From: an uncultured Roseobacter sp.
Lineage (GTDB): Bacteria; Pseudomonadota; Alphaproteobacteria; Rhodobacterales; Rhodobacteraceae
Assembly (NCBI GenBank): GCA_947488305.1
Contig: CANKZM010000004.1
Span: forward strand, 563,501 to 627,500
Direction of reading: 5' to 3'
Length of the DNA stretch: 64,000 bases
Position 1 is the stretch's first letter; the number at the start of each line of letters is the position of its first letter. The notes under the pieces were generated by a model. That model was not told where the DNA came from. It ran no database searches and saw only the letters and a list, made by a program, of their open reading frames with translations. The translations under genes and the position numbers were made by a program. This document shows, in pieces, positions 27,743 to 36,858 of this stretch.

Positions 27743-28231
27743 ATGCCAAATGTTCCGATTTCTCGCCGTACCCTTTTGACGGCCACGGGTGCAGTGTTCG
27801 TGACTGGCACATCCGGCGTCCTGAGCCCTGCGCGCGCCAAGGGAATTGATCCGACGCCGACGATGCGAGGCGGTGCCAACAACTACCGACCGGGCGCGCC
27901 AATAGTCGAGCGTATCGGCGGCGGCGGTTTCTGGATGTCGGGCACAGTCAGACGTGCCGGAGATGGCGCGCCGCTCGCCGGCCAGAGGATCCAGATCTGG
28001 GCGCACACCACCGAAGGGCATGAGCGTGACCCGCAAAGTCATGGTGCCACACTCACGGATAACAACGGCGTCTTTCGGCTGGAAATGCCCCAGATCGTAC
28101 CCGCCTTTGGGCAGGCGCACGGCCATCTGGCTTATGACAGTGAGGATTTTGAGACGGTATTCCTGCGTCCAGTCATGAGCCGATCTTCCGATACCAGCCT
28201 CGAAGCACATTTTGTTCTGAAGCCGGTCTGA
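27743..28231 (+). CDS. Tat-exported intradiol ring-cleavage dioxygenase-like protein
   Basis: A 162-residue protein with a twin-arginine signal (ISRRTLLTATGAVFVTG) and a compact beta-rich domain. GGGFWMSGTVRRAGDG, PLAGQRIQIWAH and DNNGVFRLEMP resemble the core of intradiol dioxygenases (protocatechuate 3,4-dioxygenase type). An HGH motif (GQAHGHLAYDS) sits where the two iron-binding His residues would be. I do not see the two Tyr ligands: the G-x-Y position reads GVF. It may therefore be a non-catalytic or altered relative. AAGGAG precedes the ATG. The next gene, a membrane protein, starts six bases after its stop. Confidence 0.72.
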   Translation: MPNVPISRRTLLTATGAVFVTGTSGVLSPARAKGIDPTPTMRGGANNYRPGAPIVERIGGGGFWMSGTVRRAGDGAPLAGQRIQIWAHTTEGHERDPQSHGATLTDNNGVFRLEMPQIVPAFGQAHGHLAYDSEDFETVFLRPVMSRSSDTSLEAHFVLKPV

Positions 28232-28237
28232 GGTACG

Positions 28238-28867
28238 GTGCGCACTGCGAATGTACGCTCAGCCCTGATCTGGGTGGCGCTGGGGGCGGCAATTCTCGGC
28301 CCGGTGATATTGGCCGCCTTCAGCCCGCTGCTTGCCTGGCGGCAGCCGGTTTACATTATTGCCGGGTTTTCTGGTATTTTGGGGCTGGCCTTGATGCTCT
28401 TGCAGCCTCTGCTTGCTGCGGGTTTGCTGCCGGGATTGCAGCTGCGTTCCGCAAGAAAACTGCATAAGGTCGTGGGCCTAACGCTAGTGGCTGCCGTGTT
28501 GACCCATGTCGTCGCCTTGTGGATCACAAGCCCGCCCGATGTCATCGACGCGCTACTGCTGTCTTCTCCTACGCCGTTCTCCATCTGGGGGGTCATCGCC
28601 ATGTGGGCTCTGTTTGGCGCAGCGGCGCTGGTTGTTGTCCGAAAAAGCCTGCGGCTGCGCTGGACGCTTTGGCGTGCGGGGCACGTCACGCTGGTTACTT
28701 TGGCAGTCACGGGAACGGTTGTGCACGCATTGCTGATTGAAGGGACAATGGAAACATTTTCCAAGATCACCTTATGCGTGTTCGTGGCGGTTGTGTTGGG
28801 TCTGGCTATCTTCGTGCTGCGTTCCCGCCGTGCCGTGCCGCCGGGAAGCCGTCCGTTCCAGAACTGA
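28238..28867 (+). CDS. Ferric reductase-like transmembrane protein
   Basis: A 209-residue polytopic membrane protein with about six helices. His residues placed within helices (RKLHKVVGLTL, AVLTHVVALW, RAGHVTLVTLAV, GTVVHALLI) match the heme-binding pattern of the ferric reductase-like domain (YedZ/Nox-type), suggesting a b-type cytochrome that passes electrons across the membrane. No FAD/NAD(P)H domain is attached. GTG at 28238 is six bases after the Tat-exported protein, so a two-gene unit with an exported substrate or partner is likely. The direction and partners of electron flow are inferred. Confidence 0.78.
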   Translation: MRTANVRSALIWVALGAAILGPVILAAFSPLLAWRQPVYIIAGFSGILGLALMLLQPLLAAGLLPGLQLRSARKLHKVVGLTLVAAVLTHVVALWITSPPDVIDALLLSSPTPFSIWGVIAMWALFGAAALVVVRKSLRLRWTLWRAGHVTLVTLAVTGTVVHALLIEGTMETFSKITLCVFVAVVLGLAIFVLRSRRAVPPGSRPFQN

Positions 28868-28868
28868 G

Positions 28869-30257
28869 TCAGCCGCCTTCGGTCAGAGCACCATTTTCCC
28901 AGGTTCCAGTCGCTTCCTCTCCGGTTGCGTAGCGCATCGTGCCTGTACCCTGACGTTTGCCTGCCCGGAAAGTACCCTCGTAGACATCGCCATTGTCATA
29001 GGTGGCCACGCCTTGGCCTTCTATCTCCCCGCGGACCCACGCGCCTTCGTATGTAAAGCCGGAGGGCATTACGATCTTGCCGTCGCCGTGACGTTGCCCT
29101 GCCTCGAAGTTGCCGGTGTAGATTGTGCCGTCAGGATAGGTTGCAGTGCCTTGGCCGTGCCGTTGCCCGTCCAGCCATTCGCCTTCATAGCGGTACCCAT
29201 CGGCGTAGGTCATGACACCCTGCCCATTGTTACGCGCGTTCTTGAAGTTGCCCTCGTAAATCACGCCATTGGGGTAAACAGCTTTTCCAATGCCCTCGAT
29301 GACGCCGACTTTCCATTCACCTTCATATGTGGATCCGTCCGGATAGGTAATCAGACCACTGCCATCTGCCTGACCGTTGGCAAAATCGCCCACGTAGATC
29401 GACCCGTCCGGGTATGTCACACGTCCTTTGCCTTCGATCTCTCCGGCGACCCAAGAGCCGGTATAAACATAGCCATCCTGAGCTGTGAACGTGCCCTGAC
29501 CTTCCCGCAGATCGTTGGCAAACTCACCCTCATAGGTGTCGCCATTTGCATAGATTACTTTGCCTACGCCTTCGCGGCGACCCGCGACAAGCTGGCCTTC
29601 GTAGATGTCTCCGTTCGCCTGCGTGAGCTTGCCACTGCCGTCGATCTGACCATCGCGCCACAGACCAACGTAGACCAATCCGTCCGGCATGGTTAGGGTG
29701 CCCTGACCCTCACGCTTGCCATTGGCAATCTGCCCCTCGTAGACGGCGCTGTCGGGGTAGGTGATCTTTCCCATGCCTTGTTTAACACCCTCGACCCAAT
29801 CGCCCTGGTACTCATAGCCACCGGGGCTTTGCATGGTGCCCTTGCCGTGATGTTTGGCATTGCGAAACCCGCCTTCATAGCGCACGCCATTGGCATAAAG
29901 CGCAATGCCCTGGCCCATGATCGAGCCTGCTTCCCATTCGCCTTCATAGGTGCCGCCATCCGCAAATGTGATCCGTCCAAAGCCATCCGGTTTGCCCTTG
30001 GCAAAGTTCCCCTCATAGACCGAGCCGTTGGGGAAGCGGGCAACGCCTTCGCCCTTGATCTCACCATCGACCCATTCGCCGGTATATTCGTAGCCATTCG
30101 GCAGTTTGTAGGTACCCGTGCCGTGCTGTACGCCACCCTTGAAGGTACCCTCATAGACGCCACCATCGTCGTATTGCTTGGTCTGGACCTGCGCCTCCTG
30201 TGCGAGAACAGGCAGGGGTAGAAGTGCAAGGCATAAGCTCAGGCGCCGAAGTGTCAT
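28869..30257 (-). CDS. Exported MORN-repeat protein, 18 repeats
   Basis: A 462-residue protein with a signal peptide (residues 1-19, ending PVLAQ) and then 18 clear MORN repeats plus a degenerate nineteenth. The repeat is about 23 residues, of the type TYEGEW..G...G.G..TYPDG. Alternate repeats tend to end in F or W after the YEG element (YEGTF, YTGEW, YEGNF, YEGEW), hinting at a two-repeat unit. MORN repeats form elongated beta-hairpin rods that bind lipids or proteins. No enzymatic domain is attached. The stop is one base from that of the ferric-reductase-like gene on the other strand. Confidence 0.9.
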   Translation of the reverse strand: MTLRRLSLCLALLPLPVLAQEAQVQTKQYDDGGVYEGTFKGGVQHGTGTYKLPNGYEYTGEWVDGEIKGEGVARFPNGSVYEGNFAKGKPDGFGRITFADGGTYEGEWEAGSIMGQGIALYANGVRYEGGFRNAKHHGKGTMQSPGGYEYQGDWVEGVKQGMGKITYPDSAVYEGQIANGKREGQGTLTMPDGLVYVGLWRDGQIDGSGKLTQANGDIYEGQLVAGRREGVGKVIYANGDTYEGEFANDLREGQGTFTAQDGYVYTGSWVAGEIEGKGRVTYPDGSIYVGDFANGQADGSGLITYPDGSTYEGEWKVGVIEGIGKAVYPNGVIYEGNFKNARNNGQGVMTYADGYRYEGEWLDGQRHGQGTATYPDGTIYTGNFEAGQRHGDGKIVMPSGFTYEGAWVRGEIEGQGVATYDNGDVYEGTFRAGKRQGTGTMRYATGEEATGTWENGALTEGG

Positions 30258-30439
30258 GGTAATCCCTTGTCATAATATCGCGTCTCCGCGGCTCTGCGCG
30301 GTTTCCCGATAATCTAGGCAATGGCCGTCGCAGGGGCAACGTCCTTTTGCGGCAATCGGCGGGGATGGGCTTTCATCATACGTCTGATCTGCTACATGGT
30401 GCAACTTCAGGCAACAGGGCTGCAAGAAGGGCCTTACTC

Positions 30440-32098
30440 ATGGCGGACCGTTTTCGAATTACCCTTGGGCAATTGAACCCAACCGTTGGTGATCTGGCGG
30501 GCAATGCAGCCCTTGCGAAAAAGACTTGGGCCGAAGGCAAGGAGGCCGGGGCCGATCTTGTGGCGCTGCCCGAGATGTTCATCACCGGATACAACGCGCA
30601 GGATCTGGTGATGAAGCGCGCCTTCCAGCTTGATGTCATGACACATATCACTGCGCTGGCCCAAGACTGTGCTGATGGGCCCGCATTGGCCATTGGCGCG
30701 CCCTGGGTCGAGGGCACCAAGCTTTACAACGCATATCTCATCCTGAAGGGCGGCAAGATCGCGAGCCAAGTGCTTAAGCATCATCTGCCCAATGAGACTG
30801 TCTTCGATGAGGTGCGGATTTTTGATGCCGGACCGCTGGGCGGGCCCTATTCGATCGGCAACAGCCGTGTGGGGTCGCCAATTTGCGAAGATGCCTGGCA
30901 TGAAGACGTGGCCGAGACGCTTGCCGAGACCGGAGCTGAGTTCCTGCTGGTACCCAACGGTTCGCCTTACTATCGCGGAAAATTTGAAACACGCCTCAAT
31001 CATATGGTGGCCCGCGTCGTCGAGACCGGTTTGCCGCTGATTTACCTCAACATGGTGGGCGGTCAGGACGATCAGGTCTTTGATGGGGCCAGTTTTGGCC
31101 TGAACCCCGGCGGCGCGCTTGCAGTTCAATTGCCCTGCTTCGAAGAAACCATCGACCATGTGGATCTGGAGCGCACCCCGGAGGGTTGGCGTATCGTTGA
31201 AAGCGCGAAAGCGCCGCATCCGGACGCATGGGAGAAAGACTACCGGGTGATGGTAAAATCCTTGCGTGACTATTGCCGCAAAACCGGTTTCGGGAAGGTG
31301 CTGCTGGGTCTGTCTGGCGGCGTTGATTCCGCGATTGTGGCAACCATCGCCGTTGATGCCCTTGGGGCTGACAATGTGCGCTGCGTGATGCTGCCCTCGG
31401 AATTCACCTCGCCGGAGAGCCTTGAGGATGCCGAAGCGGTCGCAAAATCGCTCGGCTGCCGCTATGATTATGTGCCCATCTCCGAAGGACGAAACGCGAT
31501 CACCAAAACGCTCGCGCCGCTTTTCGACGGGCTTGATGAGGACCTGACCGAAGAAAACCTGCAATCCCGGCTGCGCGGGCTCTTGCTTATGGCCCTGTCC
31601 AACAAGTTCGGTGAAATGCTGCTGGCAACCGGCAACAAATCTGAAGTGGCCGTGGGGTATGCAACGATTTATGGCGATATGGCGGGCGGGTATAACCCGA
31701 TCAAGGATCTCTACAAGACGCGCGTATTCGAAACCTGTCGCTGGCGGAATGCTAACCATCGCGACTGGATGATGGGGCCAGCAGGAGAAGTGATCCCGAC
31801 CCGGGTGATCGAAAAGCCTCCCTCTGCCGAGCTGCGTGCGGATCAGAAAGATAGCGACAGTCTGCCCGATTATCCCGATCTCGATCGGATGCTGGAAATT
31901 CTCGTGGACCGTGACGGCTCTATCGAGGATTGCGTTGCCGAAGGGTTTGACCGCGAAACGGCCAAGAAGGTCGAACACCTTATCTACATCAGTGAATACA
32001 AGCGGTATCAGTCAGCACCCGGTGCGCGACTGACGAAAGGTGCATTCTGGCTGGATCGCCGGTATCCAATTGTGAATCGCTGGCGCGACCCTTCCTGA
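30440..32098 (+). CDS. nadE: Glutamine-dependent NAD(+) synthetase
   Basis: NadE amidates nicotinate adenine dinucleotide to NAD using glutamine and ATP. The 552-residue protein joins an N-terminal nitrilase-type glutaminase to a C-terminal synthetase. The glutaminase triad is in LPEMFITGYN (Glu), LKHHLPNETVFD (Lys) and SPICEDAW (Cys). The synthetase P-loop is LGLSGGVDSAIVATIA near residue 290. The frame is open 31 codons upstream, but ATG at 30440 matches the family start. nadD, which acts one step earlier, lies at 52.6 kb and is not linked. Confidence 0.97.
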   Translation: MADRFRITLGQLNPTVGDLAGNAALAKKTWAEGKEAGADLVALPEMFITGYNAQDLVMKRAFQLDVMTHITALAQDCADGPALAIGAPWVEGTKLYNAYLILKGGKIASQVLKHHLPNETVFDEVRIFDAGPLGGPYSIGNSRVGSPICEDAWHEDVAETLAETGAEFLLVPNGSPYYRGKFETRLNHMVARVVETGLPLIYLNMVGGQDDQVFDGASFGLNPGGALAVQLPCFEETIDHVDLERTPEGWRIVESAKAPHPDAWEKDYRVMVKSLRDYCRKTGFGKVLLGLSGGVDSAIVATIAVDALGADNVRCVMLPSEFTSPESLEDAEAVAKSLGCRYDYVPISEGRNAITKTLAPLFDGLDEDLTEENLQSRLRGLLLMALSNKFGEMLLATGNKSEVAVGYATIYGDMAGGYNPIKDLYKTRVFETCRWRNANHRDWMMGPAGEVIPTRVIEKPPSAELRADQKDSDSLPDYPDLDRMLEILVDRDGSIEDCVAEGFDRETAKKVEHLIYISEYKRYQSAPGARLTKGAFWLDRRYPIVNRWRDPS

Positions 32099-32180
32099 CA
32101 AGCATTGCATTAGGCCACGCGTATGTGACATGCGCGCGGCGCATTTTTTGGCTAGCTTGAGTGCAGAATCGGAGGGATTT

Positions 32181-32987
32181 ATGCGTATTGTTCTGCTTTC
32201 ACTGGTGTTTTCTTGCGTTGCGTCCAGTCTTCTGGCCTGTGGCCAACATTCAGATTGCCCTGTGGGCGAGAGGTTTTACCGCATCGTTCTGCCCGAGGGG
32301 GACAACGCCACGGAACCTATGCCAGCCCTTGTATTTGCGCATGGGTTCAGAGGAACGGCCAAGGGCGTCTTGCGAAACCCCAAATTACGGGCGCTGGCCT
32401 CGGATTTGGGAGCGGCGCTGATCGCGGTGAAGTCGGTTGGCTCCGGTTGGGACCTGCCAAATGGGCCGCGCACGCTCAAAAGCGATGGATCGTCCGAATT
32501 CACGTATTTTGACGCGGTGATTGACGATGCAACAACCCGCTTTCCCATCGACAAGAACCGCATCGTCATGTCCGGTTTCAGCGCAGGTGGCATGATGACC
32601 TGGAATCTCGCCTGTTCCCGCCCCGATCGCTTTGCTGGTTTTGTACCGATTGCCGGTACTTTCTGGCTTTCGCCGCCGGAAACCTGTGCTCAGCCAGCCA
32701 CAAGCATCATCCATATTCATGGGGATCAGGATAAGACCGTGCCGCTTTTGGGCCGCAGGATTGGCCCGACCAAGCAAGGCGAGGTACCTGCCGTTTTGGA
32801 CATGTACGCATCCTTTGGCGCCTTCGGACAGCCGGAGCGGCACAGGTATGATGGGTTGTCCTGCAAAGAACGGCGCACCGAGGGCGGCGATTTGTTGGAC
32901 TTTTGCCTGTTTTCGGGGGGGCACTGGTTCGACCCGGAGCATTTGCGCCACGGGTGGAAAAAGCTGGAAGAGGCAGGGCGGTTGTAG
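32181..32987 (+). CDS. Secreted LpqC/PHB-depolymerase-like esterase
   Basis: A 268-residue exported alpha/beta hydrolase. The signal peptide is at residues 1-19 and ends SSLLACGQ. Whether Cys20 is a lipidation site is uncertain: LLAC fits a lipobox. The oxyanion region is VFAHGFRGTAKG, the nucleophile box GFSAGGMMTW, and the likely acid and His lie in HIHGDQDKTVPL and SGGHWFD. GGAGG precedes the ATG at 32181; an upstream in-frame ATG has no ribosome site. Relatives cleave polyhydroxybutyrate oligomers or feruloyl esters; the substrate here is unknown. Confidence 0.85.
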   Translation: MRIVLLSLVFSCVASSLLACGQHSDCPVGERFYRIVLPEGDNATEPMPALVFAHGFRGTAKGVLRNPKLRALASDLGAALIAVKSVGSGWDLPNGPRTLKSDGSSEFTYFDAVIDDATTRFPIDKNRIVMSGFSAGGMMTWNLACSRPDRFAGFVPIAGTFWLSPPETCAQPATSIIHIHGDQDKTVPLLGRRIGPTKQGEVPAVLDMYASFGAFGQPERHRYDGLSCKERRTEGGDLLDFCLFSGGHWFDPEHLRHGWKKLEEAGRL

Positions 32988-33005
32988 TCCGCCCTGCGTG
33001 ATGCC

Positions 33006-33935
33006 TTACAGCATCAATTGATAGCTATGCGGGACATAGGTGAACCCGTCGTCCTTGGTTTCGACATAGCCAACCCCCGGCCAGGGCATGTGGTAGCCCA
33101 CGAAAGCCACCTTATCCGCAGCCAGCATATCGAGGATTTTCCGGCGTGTCGCAGCGGCGGCGGGCTTGTCCATGTCGAACTTGACCTCCCAATCGGGGAA
33201 CCCGAGCGACCAGACATAGTGGTTTGCGAAATCCGCCCCAAGATAGAGCTGCGTTCCCTCGCTTTCGACCATGTAATTCATGTGGCCGGGTGTATGACCG
33301 AAGGCGGCCATTGCCGTCAGGCCTGAGGCGACGGAATCGCCATCCTCAAGGAACGTCATCTGTTCCGCAAAGGGCGCGACCTTGGATTTGAAACGGTCGT
33401 TGTCCTGGGCGGCCCAGGCATCATATTCGACACGCCCGGTGACATAGCGCGCGTTGGGGAAAGTGGGGCTGCCATCGTCAAGCGTCATGCCACCGATGTG
33501 GTCTCCGTGCATATGCGTGAGGACCACCACATCTATTTGGTCTGTCGTATATCCGGCTGCTTCCAACGCGGCAGTTGTGCCTGCGCCATTCAGACCGGTA
33601 TCGAACAGTACCAGTTCAGAGCCTGTGTTCACTACGGTAGGCGTGAAGAAGAATTGGGCGACATCCACGGGCAGGTTGGCGGCTGCGGATACGGTGTTGA
33701 ACGTCTCTGCATCCACGTTGAGGCCAAAAATGCTATGAGGCTCTTCACGAGCGACTGTTCCCGCAAGCAGGGTTGTGGCGTCAAATGCGCCAACTTTCAG
33801 GCGTTGGAAAGGAGCCATCTGCGCCCCTGTGATCGGTGCAGCGGCACGCGAAAGGCCGGTGCTTGCCGCGACAAGCGGCAAAGAAGCCGCGCCTGCAAGG
33901 GCTGCGCGGCGTGATAGTTTAGGTGAAAATGACAT
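33006..33935 (-). CDS. Tat-exported MBL-fold metallo-hydrolase
   Basis: A 309-residue metallo-beta-lactamase-fold enzyme with a twin-arginine signal (LSRRAALAGAASLPLVAA). The metal motif is LTHMHGDHIGG, with a further His in AFGHTPGHMNYM and Asp/His ligands downstream (YLGADFANHY, VGYHMPWPG). Relatives are often annotated as quorum-quenching lactonases or quinoprotein relay enzymes, but nothing specific can be claimed. The start at 33935 is preceded by GGGAGAG at good spacing; an ATG five codons upstream is the alternative. Convergent with the esterase and divergent from gltX. Confidence 0.88.
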   Translation of the reverse strand: MSFSPKLSRRAALAGAASLPLVAASTGLSRAAAPITGAQMAPFQRLKVGAFDATTLLAGTVAREEPHSIFGLNVDAETFNTVSAAANLPVDVAQFFFTPTVVNTGSELVLFDTGLNGAGTTAALEAAGYTTDQIDVVVLTHMHGDHIGGMTLDDGSPTFPNARYVTGRVEYDAWAAQDNDRFKSKVAPFAEQMTFLEDGDSVASGLTAMAAFGHTPGHMNYMVESEGTQLYLGADFANHYVWSLGFPDWEVKFDMDKPAAAATRRKILDMLAADKVAFVGYHMPWPGVGYVETKDDGFTYVPHSYQLML

Positions 33936-34110
33936 GTCGGACTCTCCCATCTGTGCTTATCCAATAGTGAAATAGTACGCACGTTGCGGTTGACCATTGC
34001 AGCATCGCACACTTGTGACCACAATTTTGCGCAAGGCAGAATCCGGTCAGGCGGGATTGCTGGACAAACGCACGACCCTGTGACAACACCCGGATAACAG
34101 GAGACACCAG

Positions 34111-35436
34111 ATGACCACCACCCGCTTTGCCCCTTCGCCAACAGGCCATATTCACATTGGCAACCTTCGCACGGCCTTGATGAATTACCTCATCGCGCGC
34201 AAGGCGGAGGGTACATTCATCCTCAGGATCGATGATACGGATCCCGAACGCTCCAAAGAAGAATATGTCGACGGGATCAAACGTGATCTGGAATGGCTCG
34301 GGCTGCATTGGGATCGTCTTGAGCGCCAGTCGGAGCGCCTTGATCGTTATGCCGACGCGGCAGACAAATTACGAAGCATGGGTCGCTTCTACGAGGCCTT
34401 TGAGACACCAACCGAGTTGGACCTAAAACGTAAAAAGCAGCTCAACATGGGCAAGCCGCCAGTCTATGACCGCGCCGCCCTCGCGCTGTCTGAGGCAGAG
34501 AAAGACGCTTTGCGCGCAGAGCGAGGTGATGGCGTGTGGCGCTTTAAGCTCGATCAGGAACGCATTGAGTGGAACGATGGCATTCTCGGTGATATTTCCA
34601 TTGATGCGGCATCCGTCTCCGATCCGGTGCTCATTCGTGGCGACGGGCAGGTGCTCTATACTCTGGCCTCGGTTGTGGATGATACTGAGATGGGCGTGAC
34701 AAATGTCGTGCGCGGATCAGACCATGTCACCAACACAGCGACGCAAATTCAGATCATTGAAGCCCTGGGCGGCACAGTGCCCGCATTCGCGCACCACTCC
34801 TTGTTGACCGGCCCGCAAGGTGAGGCGCTTTCAAAGCGCCTTGGTACTTTGGCGCTGAAAGATCTGCGCGAGCAAGGCGTGCAACCTGCTGCACTTCTGA
34901 GCCTCATGGCGCGTTTGGGATCCAGTGACCCGGTCGAACTTCATGGTGACATTGAGGACCTGGTCGAGGGGTTCGATATTTCGCGTTTCGGATCAGCGCC
35001 TACCAAATTCGATGCAGAGGATTTGTTCCCGCTGACGGCGCGGTATCTTGCGACCCTGCCTTTGGAGGCGGTGGCATCACATGTCGCGGCGGCCGGCGCA
35101 CCGGATGACATGGCGGCGCAGTTCTGGGACGTGACACGCGAGAACATCACGACGCTGCGTGATCTTGAGGGGTGGTGGTCGTTGATGCGCGATGGCGCGG
35201 AGCCGCAGATTGATGACGAAGACAAGGAATTTGTCGCCGAAGCTCTTGCGCTCCTGCCCGATGGTCCCTTCGATGGTGACACTTGGGGTCAATGGACGGC
35301 GGCGGTCAAAGCGCAAACAGGTCGCAAAGGGCGGGGTCTTTTCATGCCGCTGCGCAAGGCGCTAACCGGCCAAAGCCATGGACCTGACATGTCTGCTCTG
35401 ATGCCGCTGTTGCAGGTGGTGAAGGCGCGCAGTTGA
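34111..35436 (+). CDS. gltX: Glutamate-tRNA ligase, short form
   Basis: A class I synthetase that charges tRNA-Glu. The HIGH-type motif is FAPSPTGHIHIGNLRTAL at residues 5-22 and the KMSKS-type motif is EALSKRLG near residue 245. At 441 residues it is the shorter GltX form that many alphaproteobacteria carry beside a second gene of about 470 residues; whether another exists lies outside this window. AACAGGAG precedes the ATG. The 160-base gap to the divergent metallo-hydrolase shows nothing else I can name. Confidence 0.94.
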   Translation: MTTTRFAPSPTGHIHIGNLRTALMNYLIARKAEGTFILRIDDTDPERSKEEYVDGIKRDLEWLGLHWDRLERQSERLDRYADAADKLRSMGRFYEAFETPTELDLKRKKQLNMGKPPVYDRAALALSEAEKDALRAERGDGVWRFKLDQERIEWNDGILGDISIDAASVSDPVLIRGDGQVLYTLASVVDDTEMGVTNVVRGSDHVTNTATQIQIIEALGGTVPAFAHHSLLTGPQGEALSKRLGTLALKDLREQGVQPAALLSLMARLGSSDPVELHGDIEDLVEGFDISRFGSAPTKFDAEDLFPLTARYLATLPLEAVASHVAAAGAPDDMAAQFWDVTRENITTLRDLEGWWSLMRDGAEPQIDDEDKEFVAEALALLPDGPFDGDTWGQWTAAVKAQTGRKGRGLFMPLRKALTGQSHGPDMSALMPLLQVVKARS

Positions 35437-35466
35437 CGGGTTGCCGGTCTATTTTGGGGCGCCGCC

Positions 35467-36858
35467 ATGGCTGACGGGCAAGCCAAATTCCTGACCGGCA
35501 ACCTCTTTCGTCATGTAACGGTGATGTCGCTGACATCCTCGGTCGGCTTGATGGCTATTTTCGCCGTTGACTTCATTGACATGATCTTCATTGCCATGCT
35601 GGGCAAGGCGGAATTGGCAGCGGCGGTTGGATATGCCGCGACAATCCTGTTCTTTACCACCTCTTTTGGCATCGGAATGGCCATTGCGGCAGGCGCGCTG
35701 GTCGCCCGGGCGCTTGGCGCCGGTGACAGCTTGCTCGCGGAAGAACGCCGTACCCACGCGCTGATCTACGGCGTGCTGTTTGGCGTCGCTTTTGCCGCGC
35801 TGGTCTGGTTGAATGTGGACCCCATCGTCAGGTTGCTCGGCGCAACCGGACGCACGGCGGAGCTTGCCGTGGATTATCTGAGGATCGTGGTCCCGAGCCT
35901 GCCGTTCCTGATGATCGGCATGATGGGCGGGGCCATCCTGCGGGCCCATGGGGACGCGCGCCGGGCGATGATGGCGACGATCTACGGCGGCTTGGTCAAT
36001 GCGGTACTGGATCCGATCCTGATCTTTGGGCTGAACCTCGAATTGACCGGGGCCGCACTGGCCTCGGTGGCGGCCCGGATTGTGATCGCGGTGACCGCAC
36101 TTATGCCGATCATTCAGCACTATGGTGGTATCGGCCGTCCCAGGTTTGTCGGAATGTTGCGTGACTTGGTACCCATCGCAGCTATCGCCTTCCCAGCTAT
36201 CCTGACACAACTCGCAACCCCTATCGGGCAGGCCATCGTTACGCGCGCCATGGCGGAATTCGGAGAGGCCGCGGTCGCGGGCATGGCGATTGTGGGTCGG
36301 TTGAGCCCGCTCGCTTTTGGTGTCATTTTTGCCCTCTCGGGCGCTGTCGGGCCGATCCTGGGCCAGAACTTTGGTGCGCATGACATGAACCGGGTCCGGC
36401 GAGGGTTGAACGCCGCCCTGCTGTTTACCGGGCTTGTGATTGTTGCCGTTTCTGGCGTGCTTTTCCTGCTGCGTGCGCCGATTGCCGACCTTTTTGACGC
36501 GCAAGGCGTGACCCGGGATCTGGTGTTCCTGTTCTGCGGTCCGCTGTCCCTCTTGTTCTTTTTCAACGGGGTGCTGTTTGTCGCCAATGCAACGTTTAAC
36601 AATCTGGGTCACCCGTTTTATTCGACCTTCCTGAACTGGGGCCGGAACACGGTTGGGATGGTCCCGCTGGTCTACCTCGGCTCGGCCATGGTGGGGGCGC
36701 AAGGTGTCCTGCTGGGGCAAGCCCTCGCCGGGGTGATCTTTGGTATCCTGGCATGGATGCTGGCGCGCCGGGTCATAGCCGAGCCGCCGCAGGATAAAGA
36801 AGACTCAGAATTTGGGCGACAGGGGCGCCTCATGTCGCTGCTTCATCTGCGCCGATAA
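35467..36858 (+). CDS. MATE family efflux transporter
   Basis: A 463-residue inner-membrane protein with about twelve hydrophobic helices. MATE hallmarks include DFIDMIFIAMLGKAELAAA in the first helices and the repeated half (MAIVGRLSPLAFGVIFALSG). MATE pumps export cationic drugs using Na+ or H+; the substrate here is unknown. It starts 31 bases after gltX. The last 18 codons lie on top of the 3' end of the opposing GGCT-like gene, a convergent overlap of 54 bases. Confidence 0.92.
   Translation: MADGQAKFLTGNLFRHVTVMSLTSSVGLMAIFAVDFIDMIFIAMLGKAELAAAVGYAATILFFTTSFGIGMAIAAGALVARALGAGDSLLAEERRTHALIYGVLFGVAFAALVWLNVDPIVRLLGATGRTAELAVDYLRIVVPSLPFLMIGMMGGAILRAHGDARRAMMATIYGGLVNAVLDPILIFGLNLELTGAALASVAARIVIAVTALMPIIQHYGGIGRPRFVGMLRDLVPIAAIAFPAILTQLATPIGQAIVTRAMAEFGEAAVAGMAIVGRLSPLAFGVIFALSGAVGPILGQNFGAHDMNRVRRGLNAALLFTGLVIVAVSGVLFLLRAPIADLFDAQGVTRDLVFLFCGPLSLLFFFNGVLFVANATFNNLGHPFYSTFLNWGRNTVGMVPLVYLGSAMVGAQGVLLGQALAGVIFGILAWMLARRVIAEPPQDKEDSEFGRQGRLMSLLHLRR

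Noticed and set aside
28869-30257. Tandem DNA repeat or CRISPR-like periodicity
   Set aside because: The periodicity is about 69 bases and diverged at DNA level; it reflects protein MORN repeats, not a DNA array.
30434-31978. A 514-codon open frame on the minus strand
   Set aside because: It lies entirely antisense to nadE, whose motifs are complete; its translation is His/Gly/Arg-rich with no domain, as expected for a GC-rich shadow frame.
35449-36720. A 423-codon minus-strand frame rich in Gln, Asp, His and Arg
   Set aside because: Antisense to a clear MATE transporter; the polar composition is the reverse complement of hydrophobic helix codons.
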